Source: DASVXQ01 sp046727955 (lineage in GTDB: Bacteria; Actinomycetota; CALGFH01). Taken from it: a DNA stretch of 39,965 bases. Below, piece by piece: positions 29,049 to 37,428 of the stretch. The notes beneath the pieces are model-generated. The model searched no databases. It worked only from the letters and a program-made list of their open reading frames with translations, and was not told the DNA's origin. The number at the start of each line of letters is the position of its first letter. The stretch's first letter is position 1. The DNA is taken from NCBI GenBank assembly GCA_046727955.1, contig JBKPDO010000011.1:1-39965 (forward strand). Direction: 5' to 3'. Position numbers and translations under genes: made by a program.

Positions 29049-30488
29049 TCACGACTCGATCTGTACCTCCTGCCCGTCCTGCGCCCACCGAGTGTGGAAG
29101 GTGCCCGGCCTGTCGATCCGGTGGTAGGTGTGGGCGCCGAAGAAGTCCCGCAGCCCCTGCAGCAGGTTGGCCGGGCCGCGCTCGCGCCGCAGCCCGTCGT
29201 AATAGGCCAGCGACGAGGCGAACGCCGGAGTCGGCACCCCCATCTCGACCGCGGTCGCCACCACCCGCCGCCAGGCGCCCTGGGCCGCCGCCGCCGCGTC
29301 GCGGAAATACTCCGCCATGAGCAGGTTCCGCAGCTCCGGGTCCTGCCCGTAGGCTACCTTCATGCGGCCCAGGAAGCGGGCACGGATGATGCAGCCGCCC
29401 CGCCAGATGGTCGCCATGGCGCCGAGGTCGATGCTCCAGCCGAAGCTCTCCGAGGCGGCCGCGATCTGCTCGAATCCCTGGGCGTAGGCGACCACCTTGG
29501 AGGCGTAGAGCGCGTCGCGTACGTCGTCGACGAACCCGTCGCCCAAGTGGCGGGCGGCGCCGTCGGGACCGGCCAGGACCTTGGCCGCCGTGCTCCGCTC
29601 CTGCTTGCGCGCGGACAGCATGCGGGCGAATACCGCCTCGGTGATGCCGGTGATCGGCACCCCGAGCTCCAGCGCGGACTGCACCGCCCAGCGGCCGGTG
29701 CCCTTCTGCTCGGCCTCGTCCTGGATCAGGTCGACGAGCGGCCGTCCAGTGGTCCCATCGACGTGGGAGAGCACCTGGGCGGTGATCTCGATCAGGTACG
29801 ACTCCAGCTCGCCCTGGTTCCAGCGGGCGAAGATCTCGGCGAGCTGGCCGGGGTCGAGCCCGAGCCCCTGCCGTAGCAGGTCGTAGGCCTCGGCGATGAG
29901 CTGCATGTCGGCGTATTCGATGCCGTTGTGCACCATCTTCACGTAGTGGCCGGCGCCGTCGGGCCCGACGTAGGTGCAGCAGGGGGTGCCGTCGACCTTC
30001 GCCGCCACCTCCGTGAGCACGTGCTGGACCGCTTCGTAGGCCTCCGGCGAGCCGCCGGGCATGATGCTCGGCCCCTCCAGCGCGCCCTCCTCACCGCCGG
30101 AGATGCCGGTGCCGACAAAGCGCAGCCCGTGGTCGCGCAGGGTCCGCTCACGCCTGCGCGTGTCCTCGAAGTAGGAGTTGCCGCCGTCGATCAGGACGTC
30201 CCCCGGCTCGAGGTGGGGGACCAGCTCGTCGATGACCGCGTCCACTGGCGCGCCGGCCTTGACCATGATCAGGATGCGGCGCGGCCGTCGCAGCGCGGCC
30301 GCCAGCTCCTCCGTCGAGGTGGTCGGGGTGAACTGGCCCTCGCCCCCGTAGCGCTCCACCAGCTCACGCGTGCGGGCGGCGGTCCGGTTGTGGACCGCCA
30401 CCGGGATCCCGTGCCTGGCCATGTTGCGAGCCAGGTTCTGTCCCATCACCGCCAGGCCGGTGATGCCGAACTCGCTGCCGTTTCCCAT
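29049..30488 (-). CDS. gnd: 6-phosphogluconate dehydrogenase, decarboxylating, 479 aa
   Basis: Pentose-phosphate enzyme converting 6-phosphogluconate to ribulose-5-phosphate with CO2 and reduced NAD(P). The N-terminal dinucleotide fold GITGLAVMGQNLARNMA is followed by VHNRTAARTRELVERY. The catalytic region shows GTGISGGEEGALEGPSIMPGG and HYVKMVHNGIEYADMQ, and the large helical domain has DEAEQKGTGRWAVQSALELGVP and the C-terminal HTYHRIDRPGTFHTRW. The length is that of the long form. The ATG at 30486-30488 is preceded by GGAGGGAG. It is monocistronic and downstream of the MFS gene on the same strand with a 200-bp gap. Confidence 0.94.
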   Translation of the reverse strand: MGNGSEFGITGLAVMGQNLARNMARHGIPVAVHNRTAARTRELVERYGGEGQFTPTTSTEELAAALRRPRRILIMVKAGAPVDAVIDELVPHLEPGDVLIDGGNSYFEDTRRRERTLRDHGLRFVGTGISGGEEGALEGPSIMPGGSPEAYEAVQHVLTEVAAKVDGTPCCTYVGPDGAGHYVKMVHNGIEYADMQLIAEAYDLLRQGLGLDPGQLAEIFARWNQGELESYLIEITAQVLSHVDGTTGRPLVDLIQDEAEQKGTGRWAVQSALELGVPITGITEAVFARMLSARKQERSTAAKVLAGPDGAARHLGDGFVDDVRDALYASKVVAYAQGFEQIAAASESFGWSIDLGAMATIWRGGCIIRARFLGRMKVAYGQDPELRNLLMAEYFRDAAAAAQGAWRRVVATAVEMGVPTPAFASSLAYYDGLRRERGPANLLQGLRDFFGAHTYHRIDRPGTFHTRWAQDGQEVQIES

Positions 30489-30689
30489 GCTCTGCTCCCT
30501 CCGAGCTGGCTCTGTGACGCTGGACTTCCGCTGCCCCGTCGCACTCTCCGCCGAGCGAGGATGGCACAGCCCGAGCCTCGACGGGCATGCTGACGACAGA
30601 TTGTGGATAACCAAGGAGGAGCAGGTGACGACTCCCCCCGAGCCATCCGCCGATCCCCCGCCCGTCGAGCCGGTGCGGGCGGGCCGGGG

Positions 30690-32084
30690 TCAGACCGCCG
30701 GCGCCTCCGGACCTGCCGCCGCGTGCGGCGCCGGCACCTTGCGGTCCGGCAGGCGCCGGGCCAGCCAGAAGCTGGCGACCGCGACCGCTCCGGTCATGGT
30801 GAAGGCGCCGGCCAGGCCGACCCACTGCGGCCAGTCCTCGGCAGCGCCGGCAGCGACCAGCACCCCGCCCAGGCCGGCGCCCAGGGCAGTGCCCAGGGTG
30901 TCGGAGAGCTGGAGCTGAGCGCTGGCCCTCCCCTGCCGTCCCGCCGGCGCCAGGCCGAGCACCGTGACCGAGATCGGAGAGTAGGCCAGGCCGATGCCGA
31001 GGCCGCCGACGCCCCAGCCGGCGATCGCGACGCCGACAGGCGCGGACGGCAGCAGCGAGATCCCCACCCCGGCGATGCCGGCCACCAGCAAAGCTAGGCC
31101 CGCCCGGACGAGGCGCCGGCTGCTCCACACAGCTGCGCGCCGCTCCTGCACCCACGCGCCGGCGGTCCAGGTCAGTGTGGTCGCGGTCACCGCGATGCTG
31201 GCCACCGCGGTGCTCTCCCCCTTGACCGCGGTGATTGCGAGCGGGACATAGGTATCGGCGCCAAAGAACGCGAACGTGAGCAGCCCTCTGGAGAGGATGG
31301 CGACGGGCAGGCCACGGCGCGCCCGCAGCGTGCCGCCGGGTAACAGGCGCAGCAGCGGTCGCACGCCGACCAGCAGGCCCGCGGCGACCAAGGGCAGCGC
31401 CAGCAGGGGCGAGCGGCTGGTGAGGCCCGACAGGAGCAGTCCGGCGCCGGCCGCGACCCGCACGGCGTCGAGCAGGCCGGCGCCCCTGGACACCGGCGGG
31501 CCAGCGCTCGGGTCCTCCCCTCTCTCGGGCGGCCCGGACGCGGTGATGGCCGGCTCCGCCGGAGGGCCGAGACGCCGCAGGGCTGGCAGGGCGAGCAAGG
31601 CGGCGAGCAGCACCAGCGGCAGCAGGCCGAGGAACACGTAGCGCCAGCCGAGATGGGTCGCCACCAGCGCGCTCAGCGCCGGACCGATGAGGCCCGGCGC
31701 CACCCAGGCGGTCGACAGCACCGCGAACAGTCGCGGCCGCAGCGCCTCCGGATAGGCCCGGGCAATGGTGGCGTAGGCGGTGGCGGGGATCGCTCCGGCG
31801 CCGATCCCCTGCAGGGCCCTGGCCAGCACCAGGACCAGCATGCTCGGGGCCAGGCCGCCAATGGCCAGTCCGGCGGCGAACAGCGCGATGCCCAGCAGGT
31901 ACGGCGGGACCGGGCCGCGCTGGTCGGCCTCTCTGCCGGCCACCACGATGCCGACCAGCGTGCCGAGGAAGAACGCGCTGGTTACCCAGCCGTACAGCCG
32001 GATTCCGCTGAGGTCGTCCTTGATCGTCGGGAGGATGGTGATGACCGCCAGCGCCTCGAAGGCAACCAGCGTCACGGTCAGCAC
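30690..32084 (-). CDS. MFS multidrug-efflux-type transporter, about 464 aa
   Basis: Major facilitator with 12-14 hydrophobic helices. AFEALAVITILPTIKDDL is the first-helix motif of EmrB/QacA-type drug exporters. GWVTSAFFLGTLVGIVVAGREADQRG carries the loop 2-3 motif, VLVLARALQGIGAGAIPATAYATIA is the antiporter motif region, and SQLQLSDTLGTALGAG-like text (ASAQLQLSDTLGTALGAG) is in a late helix. The start is unresolved: the GTG at 32084 falls inside the first helix, while the frame continues upstream (RALTVGLVLTV...) for about 30 codons without an ATG, GTG or TTG. The true start or an upstream disruption by the MITE at 32224 needs checking. Substrate unknown. Confidence 0.8.
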   Translation of the reverse strand: MLTVTLVAFEALAVITILPTIKDDLSGIRLYGWVTSAFFLGTLVGIVVAGREADQRGPVPPYLLGIALFAAGLAIGGLAPSMLVLVLARALQGIGAGAIPATAYATIARAYPEALRPRLFAVLSTAWVAPGLIGPALSALVATHLGWRYVFLGLLPLVLLAALLALPALRRLGPPAEPAITASGPPERGEDPSAGPPVSRGAGLLDAVRVAAGAGLLLSGLTSRSPLLALPLVAAGLLVGVRPLLRLLPGGTLRARRGLPVAILSRGLLTFAFFGADTYVPLAITAVKGESTAVASIAVTATTLTWTAGAWVQERRAAVWSSRRLVRAGLALLVAGIAGVGISLLPSAPVGVAIAGWGVGGLGIGLAYSPISVTVLGLAPAGRQGRASAQLQLSDTLGTALGAGLGGVLVAAGAAEDWPQWVGLAGAFTMTGAVAVASFWLARRLPDRKVPAPHAAAGPEAPAV

Positions 32085-32215
32085 CAGGCCAACGGTGAGC
32101 GCGCGCTGGGCGGGCGCGAACAGCCCGTCCGCCGCCGGCTCTGCGGCGCGGCGACGCGCCAGAGCGGAGCGGCGCTCCCGCCATCGACCCGTGACAGCCC
32201 CCTTCCCGAACCCTG

Positions 32216-32223
32216 GACCACTG
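32216..32223. repeat. Left target-site duplication of the MITE
   Basis: GACCACTG, repeated exactly at 32348-32355 immediately outside the terminal inverted repeats. Confidence 0.82.
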
Positions 32224-32347
32224 GTAAGTATTCGGTTATGCCGGTTCGTTGCCCTGGCGGGCTAGCCCGGGCGACCCTGTGACCTGGCACAACGGCGACG
32301 GGCGGCCTCCTGAGCACACCACAGCACCGGCATAACCGGATACTTAC
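32224..32347. mobile_element. 124-bp MITE-like insertion with 22-bp terminal inverted repeats
   Basis: The left end (32224-32245) starts GTAAGTATTCGG and the right end (32326-32347) is its inverted copy with one mismatch in 22 bp (T/C at position 9). Eight-bp direct repeats GACCACTG flank it on both sides. The interior has no open frame and holds a 12-bp palindrome CGGGCTAGCCCG (32258-32269). An 8-bp duplication is used by several IS families (for example ISL3, IS256 and IS1595 groups); the parent transposase is not in the window. It is inserted upstream of the MFS gene, between it and the damaged epimerase. Confidence 0.8.
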
Positions 32348-32355
32348 GACCACTG
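32348..32355. repeat. Right target-site duplication of the MITE
   Basis: GACCACTG, matching 32216-32223. Confidence 0.82.
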
Positions 32356-32401
32356 TAGCGATGGCGACCCGGTCCTCCCGGGGGCCTTGGGATCATTGGG
32401 G

Positions 32402-32434
32402 GGTCACAGGGTCACAGGGTCACAGGGGTCACAG
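32402..32434. repeat. Four copies of GGTCACAG at the 3' end of the epimerase gene
   Basis: Copies at 32402, 32410, 32418 and 32427 with spacings of 8, 8 and 9 bp. The last copy includes the stop codon of the reconstructed epimerase gene. Looks like replication slippage. Confidence 0.85.
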
Positions 32435-33452
32435 GGCCACCGAGATCTCGAAGACGCTCGAGAACGTCTCGCCCGGCGCGAGGACGCGCAGGCCGAGCCC
32501 GTTGTTGAGGGCGTTCGGGGCGCAGGTGCAGGGCTCGATCGCGATCGCCCGGCGACGCGCGGCCGTGTCAGGAAGGGTGTGCCCGTGTATACCTGCAGGA
32601 ACTGGTAGGCGCGGTCGAGCAGTACGGTGACGCGGGGACCGCCGTCGGGCGCGGAGACCTCCGCGCGGGCGAGGCCGTCGTCGTCGCGGACCAGGTCGGT
32701 GAAGCTGACGTCCATCACCGTGTCGCCGATCGGCCGGGCGAGGCGGAAGTCGAACGGTGTGGCGGCCACGGTGGCCCGGCCGGTCGGGATCAGCCGGGAG
32801 TTCGCCAGGAAGTAGGTTTGCGCGGGCAGGCGCAAGGCGGCATCGTCGATCCGCGAGGTCCCCACCGACAGATATGGGTGGAAGCCCGCTCCGTACGGCG
32901 CCGGGCCTGCGCCGAGGTTGCGCGCGTCTGACGGACGCGGAGCCCGGCCTCAGTCAGCGTGTAGGCCACGCGCAGCGACAGTACGAAGGGATAGCCATCG
33001 CGCGCGTGCAGCACCAGGCCCATCACCAGGCGGCTCGGGCTGTGGCCGAGTGCCGCCCAGTTGAGCCAGCGCACCAGACCGTGTACGGCATTGCCGCGAT
33101 CAGCCTCGTCCAGCGGGAGCTGCTGGGCGATGCCGTGGAAGACGTAGCGGCCATGGTCGACGCGGTTGGGGAAGGGGATCAGCACCTGCCCGCGCGTAGC
33201 GTCGGGGAGGTGGTCGCGGGGGAAGCCGTCGAGCACGTCGAGCCCGCCGACCTCCAGCACCCGCAGGGTGGCGCCGACCTCGGTGATGATCGCCCGGACG
33301 CTCCCGCGACGCAGCTCGAGCTGGCGTCCGGTGGGCAGGACCTCGTCACAGGGGTCGTCGACTCCATGACCGTCGGCTTCATGCCGCTCGAGCAGCTCGG
33401 GGCGGCCCAGTTGCGCCTCTTCGGGCTCCTGGTCGTGCGAGCGGTCGTCCAT
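32429..33452 (-). pseudogene. Aldose-1-epimerase-like gene with two single-base frameshifts
   Basis: Galactose-mutarotase-like fold read over three frames. Part 1, from the ATG at 33450-33452 (ribosome-binding site GGGAGGT), gives RGSVRAIITEVGATLRVLEV, GQVLIPFPNRVDHGRYVFHG and AVHGLVRWLNWAAL (active-site His/Arg region). Near 32918, inside CGCGCGC, one base is missing and the match continues in the next frame (GAGFHPYLSVGTSRIDD..., ...LLDRAYQFLQVYTG). Near 32584 a second base is missing, and the third frame gives AIAIEPCTCAPNALNNGLGL with the catalytic Glu, ending FEISVAL at 32429. Either it is a decayed gene, or the read contains base-call errors at GC-rich runs. As written it would not give a full enzyme. 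Confidence 0.82.
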
Positions 33453-33572
33453 GCAAGGCACCTCCCGGGCTCCCGCCGCCCCCGCCGAGAGCTGCTGACT
33501 GGTTAAAAGGAAGTAGTTCGCGTCTTTCGCGCGTATTGAGTATCGTAACCTCCTTCTCGCGCGCGTGGGGAC

Positions 33573-33631
33573 CCGGCGCACGGGCCCCGCCGGCGCACGG
33601 CCCCGCCGGCGCACGGGCCCCGCCGGCGCAC
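33573..33631. repeat. Four copies of a 16-17-bp GC-only repeat in a divergent promoter region
   Basis: CCGGCGCAC recurs at 33573, 33590, 33606 and 33623, each followed by a G/C run (GGGCCCCG-type). It lies between the divergent epimerase and P-type ATPase genes. The spacing of about 1.5 helical turns could support binding of a protein array, or it may be simple slippage. Confidence 0.75.
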
Positions 33632-33720
33632 GGGGACACGGCGCGTGGGGACTCGCCTGGTACGATCGCCACTGCGGCCGGGGACCCGCGGCGTCCTAAT
33701 GATCCCGGTCATAGGGGACG

Positions 33721-36045
33721 ATGGGGCGGCAGGTACTGGCGGGGCTGAGCAGCGCCGAGGTCAGCGAGCGGGTCGCGCGTGGCCTCGTCAACGACGTGCC
33801 AGAAGCGCCCACCCGCACCATCGGCCAGATCGTCCGCGCCAACGTCATCACCCGCTTCAACCTCCTGCTCGGGTCGCTGCTGGTGGTGATCCTGCTGGTC
33901 GGCCCGCTGCAGGACGCGCTGTTCGGCGTCGTCCTGGTCTCCAACGCCCTGGTCGGGATCGTCCAGGAGATCCGCGCCAAGCGCACCCTCGAACGGCTCG
34001 CGCTGATCAACGCGCCCACCACCCGCGTCGTGCGCGACGGCGAGCCCCGCGAGGTCCAGCTCGGCGAGGTGGTGCTCGACGACGTGATCCAGGTCGGCCC
34101 CGGCGACCAGCTGGTGGTCGACGGCGAGGTGCTCGACTCGCTCGGCCTCGAGGTGGACGAGTCGCTGCTCACCGGCGAGTCCGAGCCGGTCGCCAAGACC
34201 CCCGGCGAGGAGGTCCTCTCGGGGAGCTTCGTGGCGGCGGGCTCCGGTGCCTACCGCGCCACCCGGGTGGGCCGCGACGCCCACGCCGCCCGCCTGGCCG
34301 AGCGCGCCCGGCGCTTCACCCTGGTCCGGTCGGAGCTGCGGGCCGGCATCGACCGCATCATCACCTTCGTCAGCTGGGTGCTGGTTCCCACCGCCGCGCT
34401 GCTGTTCGCCACCCAGCTCACCGCCGGCCACCAGGACCTCCGTGGCGGCCTACGGGGTGCGGTCGCCGGTACGGTCGCCATGGTGCCCGAGGGCCTGGTA
34501 CTGCTCACCAGCGTGACCTTCGCCCTCAGCGTGGTGCGCCTCGGCCGCCGGCAGGTGCTGGTGCAGGAGCTGCCGGCGGTGGAGACTCTGGCTCTGGTCG
34601 ACGTGGTCTGCTTCGACAAGACCGGCACCATCACCGAGGGCGACCTGGCCGTGCAGGAGCTGGTGCCGCTGGATGGCAACGGCTCGGCGGCCGCGGCCGC
34701 CGCCGCGCTCGGCGCGATCGCCGCCACCGACCCCAACCCGAACGCCACCCTGCGTGCCATCGGCACCGCCTACCCCTCCCCCAAGGACTGGACGACGAGC
34801 GCCGTGGTGCCCTTCTCGTCGGACCGCAAGTGGAGCGCGGCCAGCTTCGGCGGCCGCGGCAGCTTCGTGCTCGGCGCCCCGGAGGTGTTGGTCTCCGGGC
34901 CTAGTGACCTGCTGCGCCGCACCGAGGCCATCGCGGTGGAGGGCCGCCGTGTCGTGCTGCTCGCGGCGGCGGACAGCGCGCCGGGGCTGGACGGCAAGCT
35001 CCCGGATAGGCTCGCGCCGCAGGCGTTCGTAGTGCTCGGCGACCGGGTCCGCGGCGACGCCGCGGCCACCGTCGGCTACTTCCTCGACCAGGGCGTTCGC
35101 ACCAAGGTCGTCTCCGGCGACCATCCGCGCACGGTGGCGGCGGTCGCCCGCCGGGTCGGCATTCCTGACACGGAGGACCCGGTGGACGCCCGCACCCTGC
35201 CCGACGACGTGGACGCCCTGGCGGAGGTGCTGGAGCGGCGCTCGGTGTTCGGGCGGGTCGTGCCCGACCAGAAGCAGGAGATGGTGGAGGCGCTGCAGTC
35301 GCGCGAGCACGTGGTGGCCATGACCGGCGACGGGGTCAACGACGTGCTCGCGCTGAAAGAGGCCGACCTCGGCATCGCCATGGGCAACGGCAGTTCGGCT
35401 TCGCGCGCGGTGGCGCAGCTCGTCCTGCTGGACGGCCGCTTCGCCACTTTGCCGCACGTGGTGGCCGAGGGCCGCCGGGTGATCGCCAACATCGAGCGCG
35501 TGGCGAAGCTGTTCGTCACCAAGACCGTGTACGCGACCGCGCTGGCGGTCGCGGTGGGGATCGCGCGCCTGCCGTTCCCCTTCCTGCCCCGCCAGCTCAC
35601 TCTGGTAGCCAGCCTCACCATCGGCATCCCCGGGTTCTTCCTGGCGCTGGAGCCGAACACGCGGCGCGGCAAGCCGGACCTGGTGCGCCGCGTGCTGGCG
35701 TTCGCCGCGCCCGCCGGTCTGGTCGCCGCGGTCGTCACCCTGGTGGCCTACTGGCTCGCCCACCGCAACCCCGACATCCCGCTGGAACAAGCCCGCACCA
35801 CCGCCACCATCACCCTGACCGGCGCCGGCCTGCTGGTGCTGTGGTCGCTGTGCCGGCCGCTGAACCCGCTGCGGGTGACGGTGATCGCCGCCATGGTGGG
35901 CTCCACGGTGGGCGTCCTCGCCATCCCCTGGCTGCGCGAGCAATTCGCGCTGGTGCTGCCGCCGGCTCTGGTGCTCGTCGGCGTCGCCGCGCTGCTGACG
36001 GTCGTGTGGGCAACGGTCGAGCTCCTCCCCCGCCGGCTGAGCTGA
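33721..36045 (+). CDS. Cation-transporting P-type ATPase, CtpE-like, 774 aa
   Basis: P-type ATPase with all core motifs: actuator-loop TGES (151-154), phosphorylation site CFDKTGTIT (Asp299), and hinge MTGDGVNDVLALK (from Gly536). The M4 sequence TVAMVPEGLVLLTSVTFA (PEGL) is as in type II-like pumps. The N-terminus lacks metal-binding Cys domains, and the M4 has no CPC, so it is not a heavy-metal P1B pump. The MVPEGLVLLTS and VQELPAVETLALVDVVCFDKTG blocks closely resemble mycobacterial CtpE, which has been reported as a calcium-uptake ATPase. About ten membrane helices, normal length, ATG start. Neighbours do not indicate the ion. Confidence 0.88.
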   Translation: MGRQVLAGLSSAEVSERVARGLVNDVPEAPTRTIGQIVRANVITRFNLLLGSLLVVILLVGPLQDALFGVVLVSNALVGIVQEIRAKRTLERLALINAPTTRVVRDGEPREVQLGEVVLDDVIQVGPGDQLVVDGEVLDSLGLEVDESLLTGESEPVAKTPGEEVLSGSFVAAGSGAYRATRVGRDAHAARLAERARRFTLVRSELRAGIDRIITFVSWVLVPTAALLFATQLTAGHQDLRGGLRGAVAGTVAMVPEGLVLLTSVTFALSVVRLGRRQVLVQELPAVETLALVDVVCFDKTGTITEGDLAVQELVPLDGNGSAAAAAAALGAIAATDPNPNATLRAIGTAYPSPKDWTTSAVVPFSSDRKWSAASFGGRGSFVLGAPEVLVSGPSDLLRRTEAIAVEGRRVVLLAAADSAPGLDGKLPDRLAPQAFVVLGDRVRGDAAATVGYFLDQGVRTKVVSGDHPRTVAAVARRVGIPDTEDPVDARTLPDDVDALAEVLERRSVFGRVVPDQKQEMVEALQSREHVVAMTGDGVNDVLALKEADLGIAMGNGSSASRAVAQLVLLDGRFATLPHVVAEGRRVIANIERVAKLFVTKTVYATALAVAVGIARLPFPFLPRQLTLVASLTIGIPGFFLALEPNTRRGKPDLVRRVLAFAAPAGLVAAVVTLVAYWLAHRNPDIPLEQARTTATITLTGAGLLVLWSLCRPLNPLRVTVIAAMVGSTVGVLAIPWLREQFALVLPPALVLVGVAALLTVVWATVELLPRRLS

Positions 36046-36343
36046 CCCCGCGAGCAGATAGAGCGCCGGTCAAGTAGTACTGGCTCGAGGGGATTGCGTG
36101 GTCGCCGGGAGCGGCGCAGGGCCAGGAGCTGCACGTATGGTTCGGCGCTATAGGCTGCGCCGCGACTCGACCGGCGCTCCAGCTTGACATCTGACGGGCT
36201 GATTTGACAGCGTTTAGCGAGTCGCTGGCTATTCCCCCGAAGTCCCCCAAAAGTCGGCGGCGTCAGCGACCTGTCGCTCGAGTGCCCGCGGGGCACTCGA
36301 CGTCGTGTTCCCGACCGTCGGTTCCGAACGAGAGGCTGGCACG

Positions 36344-37225
36344 GTGCGAGACGAGCGACCCCATGGCCGCAGGGCAGCCCCGCAGCACGCCCGACCGTCG
36401 TCCTCCTGGGTCGTCAACCTGCGCATGATCGCGCTGATCGTGCTCCCGCTGGTGCTGGCGTGGTTCCTGCTGCCCGCCCACGCCCGCCCGATGGGTCCCG
36501 CGGGCGAGCCCACCAAGTCCGCCAGCGACTCGGTCCAGGCCGACGCCGCCCGGGTCGGCCAGATCATCGGGGGCGGTGGCCAGGACCGCGCCGGGGGCGG
36601 GCACCCGACCACAACCCGCGCGAAGCGCGGGCCGGCGGCGACCACCAGAACCACCAGAGCACCGGCGACAAGCGCCGCGCCCTCGACCACGCAGCCGCCC
36701 AGGACCACTGCCGCGCCCCCGCCGTCCAGCACACCGGCCACCAGCCAGGGCGCGACCGTCGCGGACAGGATCACGCAGGAGCTGTTCGGCCGGCTGAACG
36801 CCGAGCGCAAGGCGCGCGGGCTGGCGGCCCTGACCTGGGACGCCGACCTGGCCAATATGGCCGCCGGCTGGTCTACGCACATGGCCGACTCCGGCGACTT
36901 CTCCCACCGCGACCTGGGCTCGGCGTCGGGGCTGCCGGGCATCAGCAAGTTCTCGGCCCTCGGCGAGAACATCGCCTGGGTGGAGGGCTATCCCAACGAG
37001 GCCTACCAGCTCCACATCGGCTGGATGCACTCGGACGGCCACCGCGCCAACATGCTCCAGCCAGGCTTCGACTCGGTCGGGATCGCCGTGGTCTGCTCGG
37101 CCGGCCGTGCCTGGGCGACACAGAACTTCGGCCGCCTGGACAACTCCAGCGCCCCGTCGATGTCCTCCGACACGCCGCCGGAGGACCCCATCGTGGCGAC
37201 CGCTCTGGACGGCCTGCACTGCTAG
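36344..37225 (+). CDS. Membrane-anchored or secreted CAP-domain protein, 293 aa
   Basis: A short basic N-terminus is followed by one hydrophobic segment (MIALIVLPLVLAWFLLPAHA) that is a signal anchor or signal peptide. A long Thr/Pro/Ala-rich linker follows (about residues 85-135). The CAP (SCP/PR-1) domain begins at ITQELFGRLNAERKARGL, with GENIAWVEGYP and HSDGHRANMLQPGFDSVGIA, the conserved His/Glu signatures. Such YkwD-like proteins act at the cell surface, with functions mostly unknown. The start is GTG at 36344, with a GAGAGGC upstream; the ATG at 36305 would add 13 unlikely residues. It converges on the sulfite-oxidase-family gene. Confidence 0.87.
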   Translation: MRDERPHGRRAAPQHARPSSSWVVNLRMIALIVLPLVLAWFLLPAHARPMGPAGEPTKSASDSVQADAARVGQIIGGGGQDRAGGGHPTTTRAKRGPAATTRTTRAPATSAAPSTTQPPRTTAAPPPSSTPATSQGATVADRITQELFGRLNAERKARGLAALTWDADLANMAAGWSTHMADSGDFSHRDLGSASGLPGISKFSALGENIAWVEGYPNEAYQLHIGWMHSDGHRANMLQPGFDSVGIAVVCSAGRAWATQNFGRLDNSSAPSMSSDTPPEDPIVATALDGLHC

Positions 37226-37280
37226 CCGCGCCGCCGGACACGATCAGGTGGAGATCTCCACACGGCGGTCCCCTGCCCAC

Positions 37281-37303
37281 GTGGGGGAGCGAGCTCCCCC
37301 CAC
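37281..37303. terminator. Bidirectional hairpin between convergent genes
   Basis: GTGGGGGAGC (37281-37290) pairs with GCTCCCC(C)CAC (37293-37303), a 10-bp stem with one bulged C and a two-base centre. It lies between the CAP gene stop (37225) and the molybdoenzyme stop (37429). Confidence 0.6.
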
Positions 37304-37428
37304 GGCCCCCCAAAAGCGCCTGTGCCGGCCACCAGGAGGGAGCGAGCGTCATGGCGACCAAGGTCGAGGGCTTGCCGCTCCGCGGCCGCCTCACCGCTGA
37401 GCCGCGGCGGCTGGAGCCGCCGACTTGG

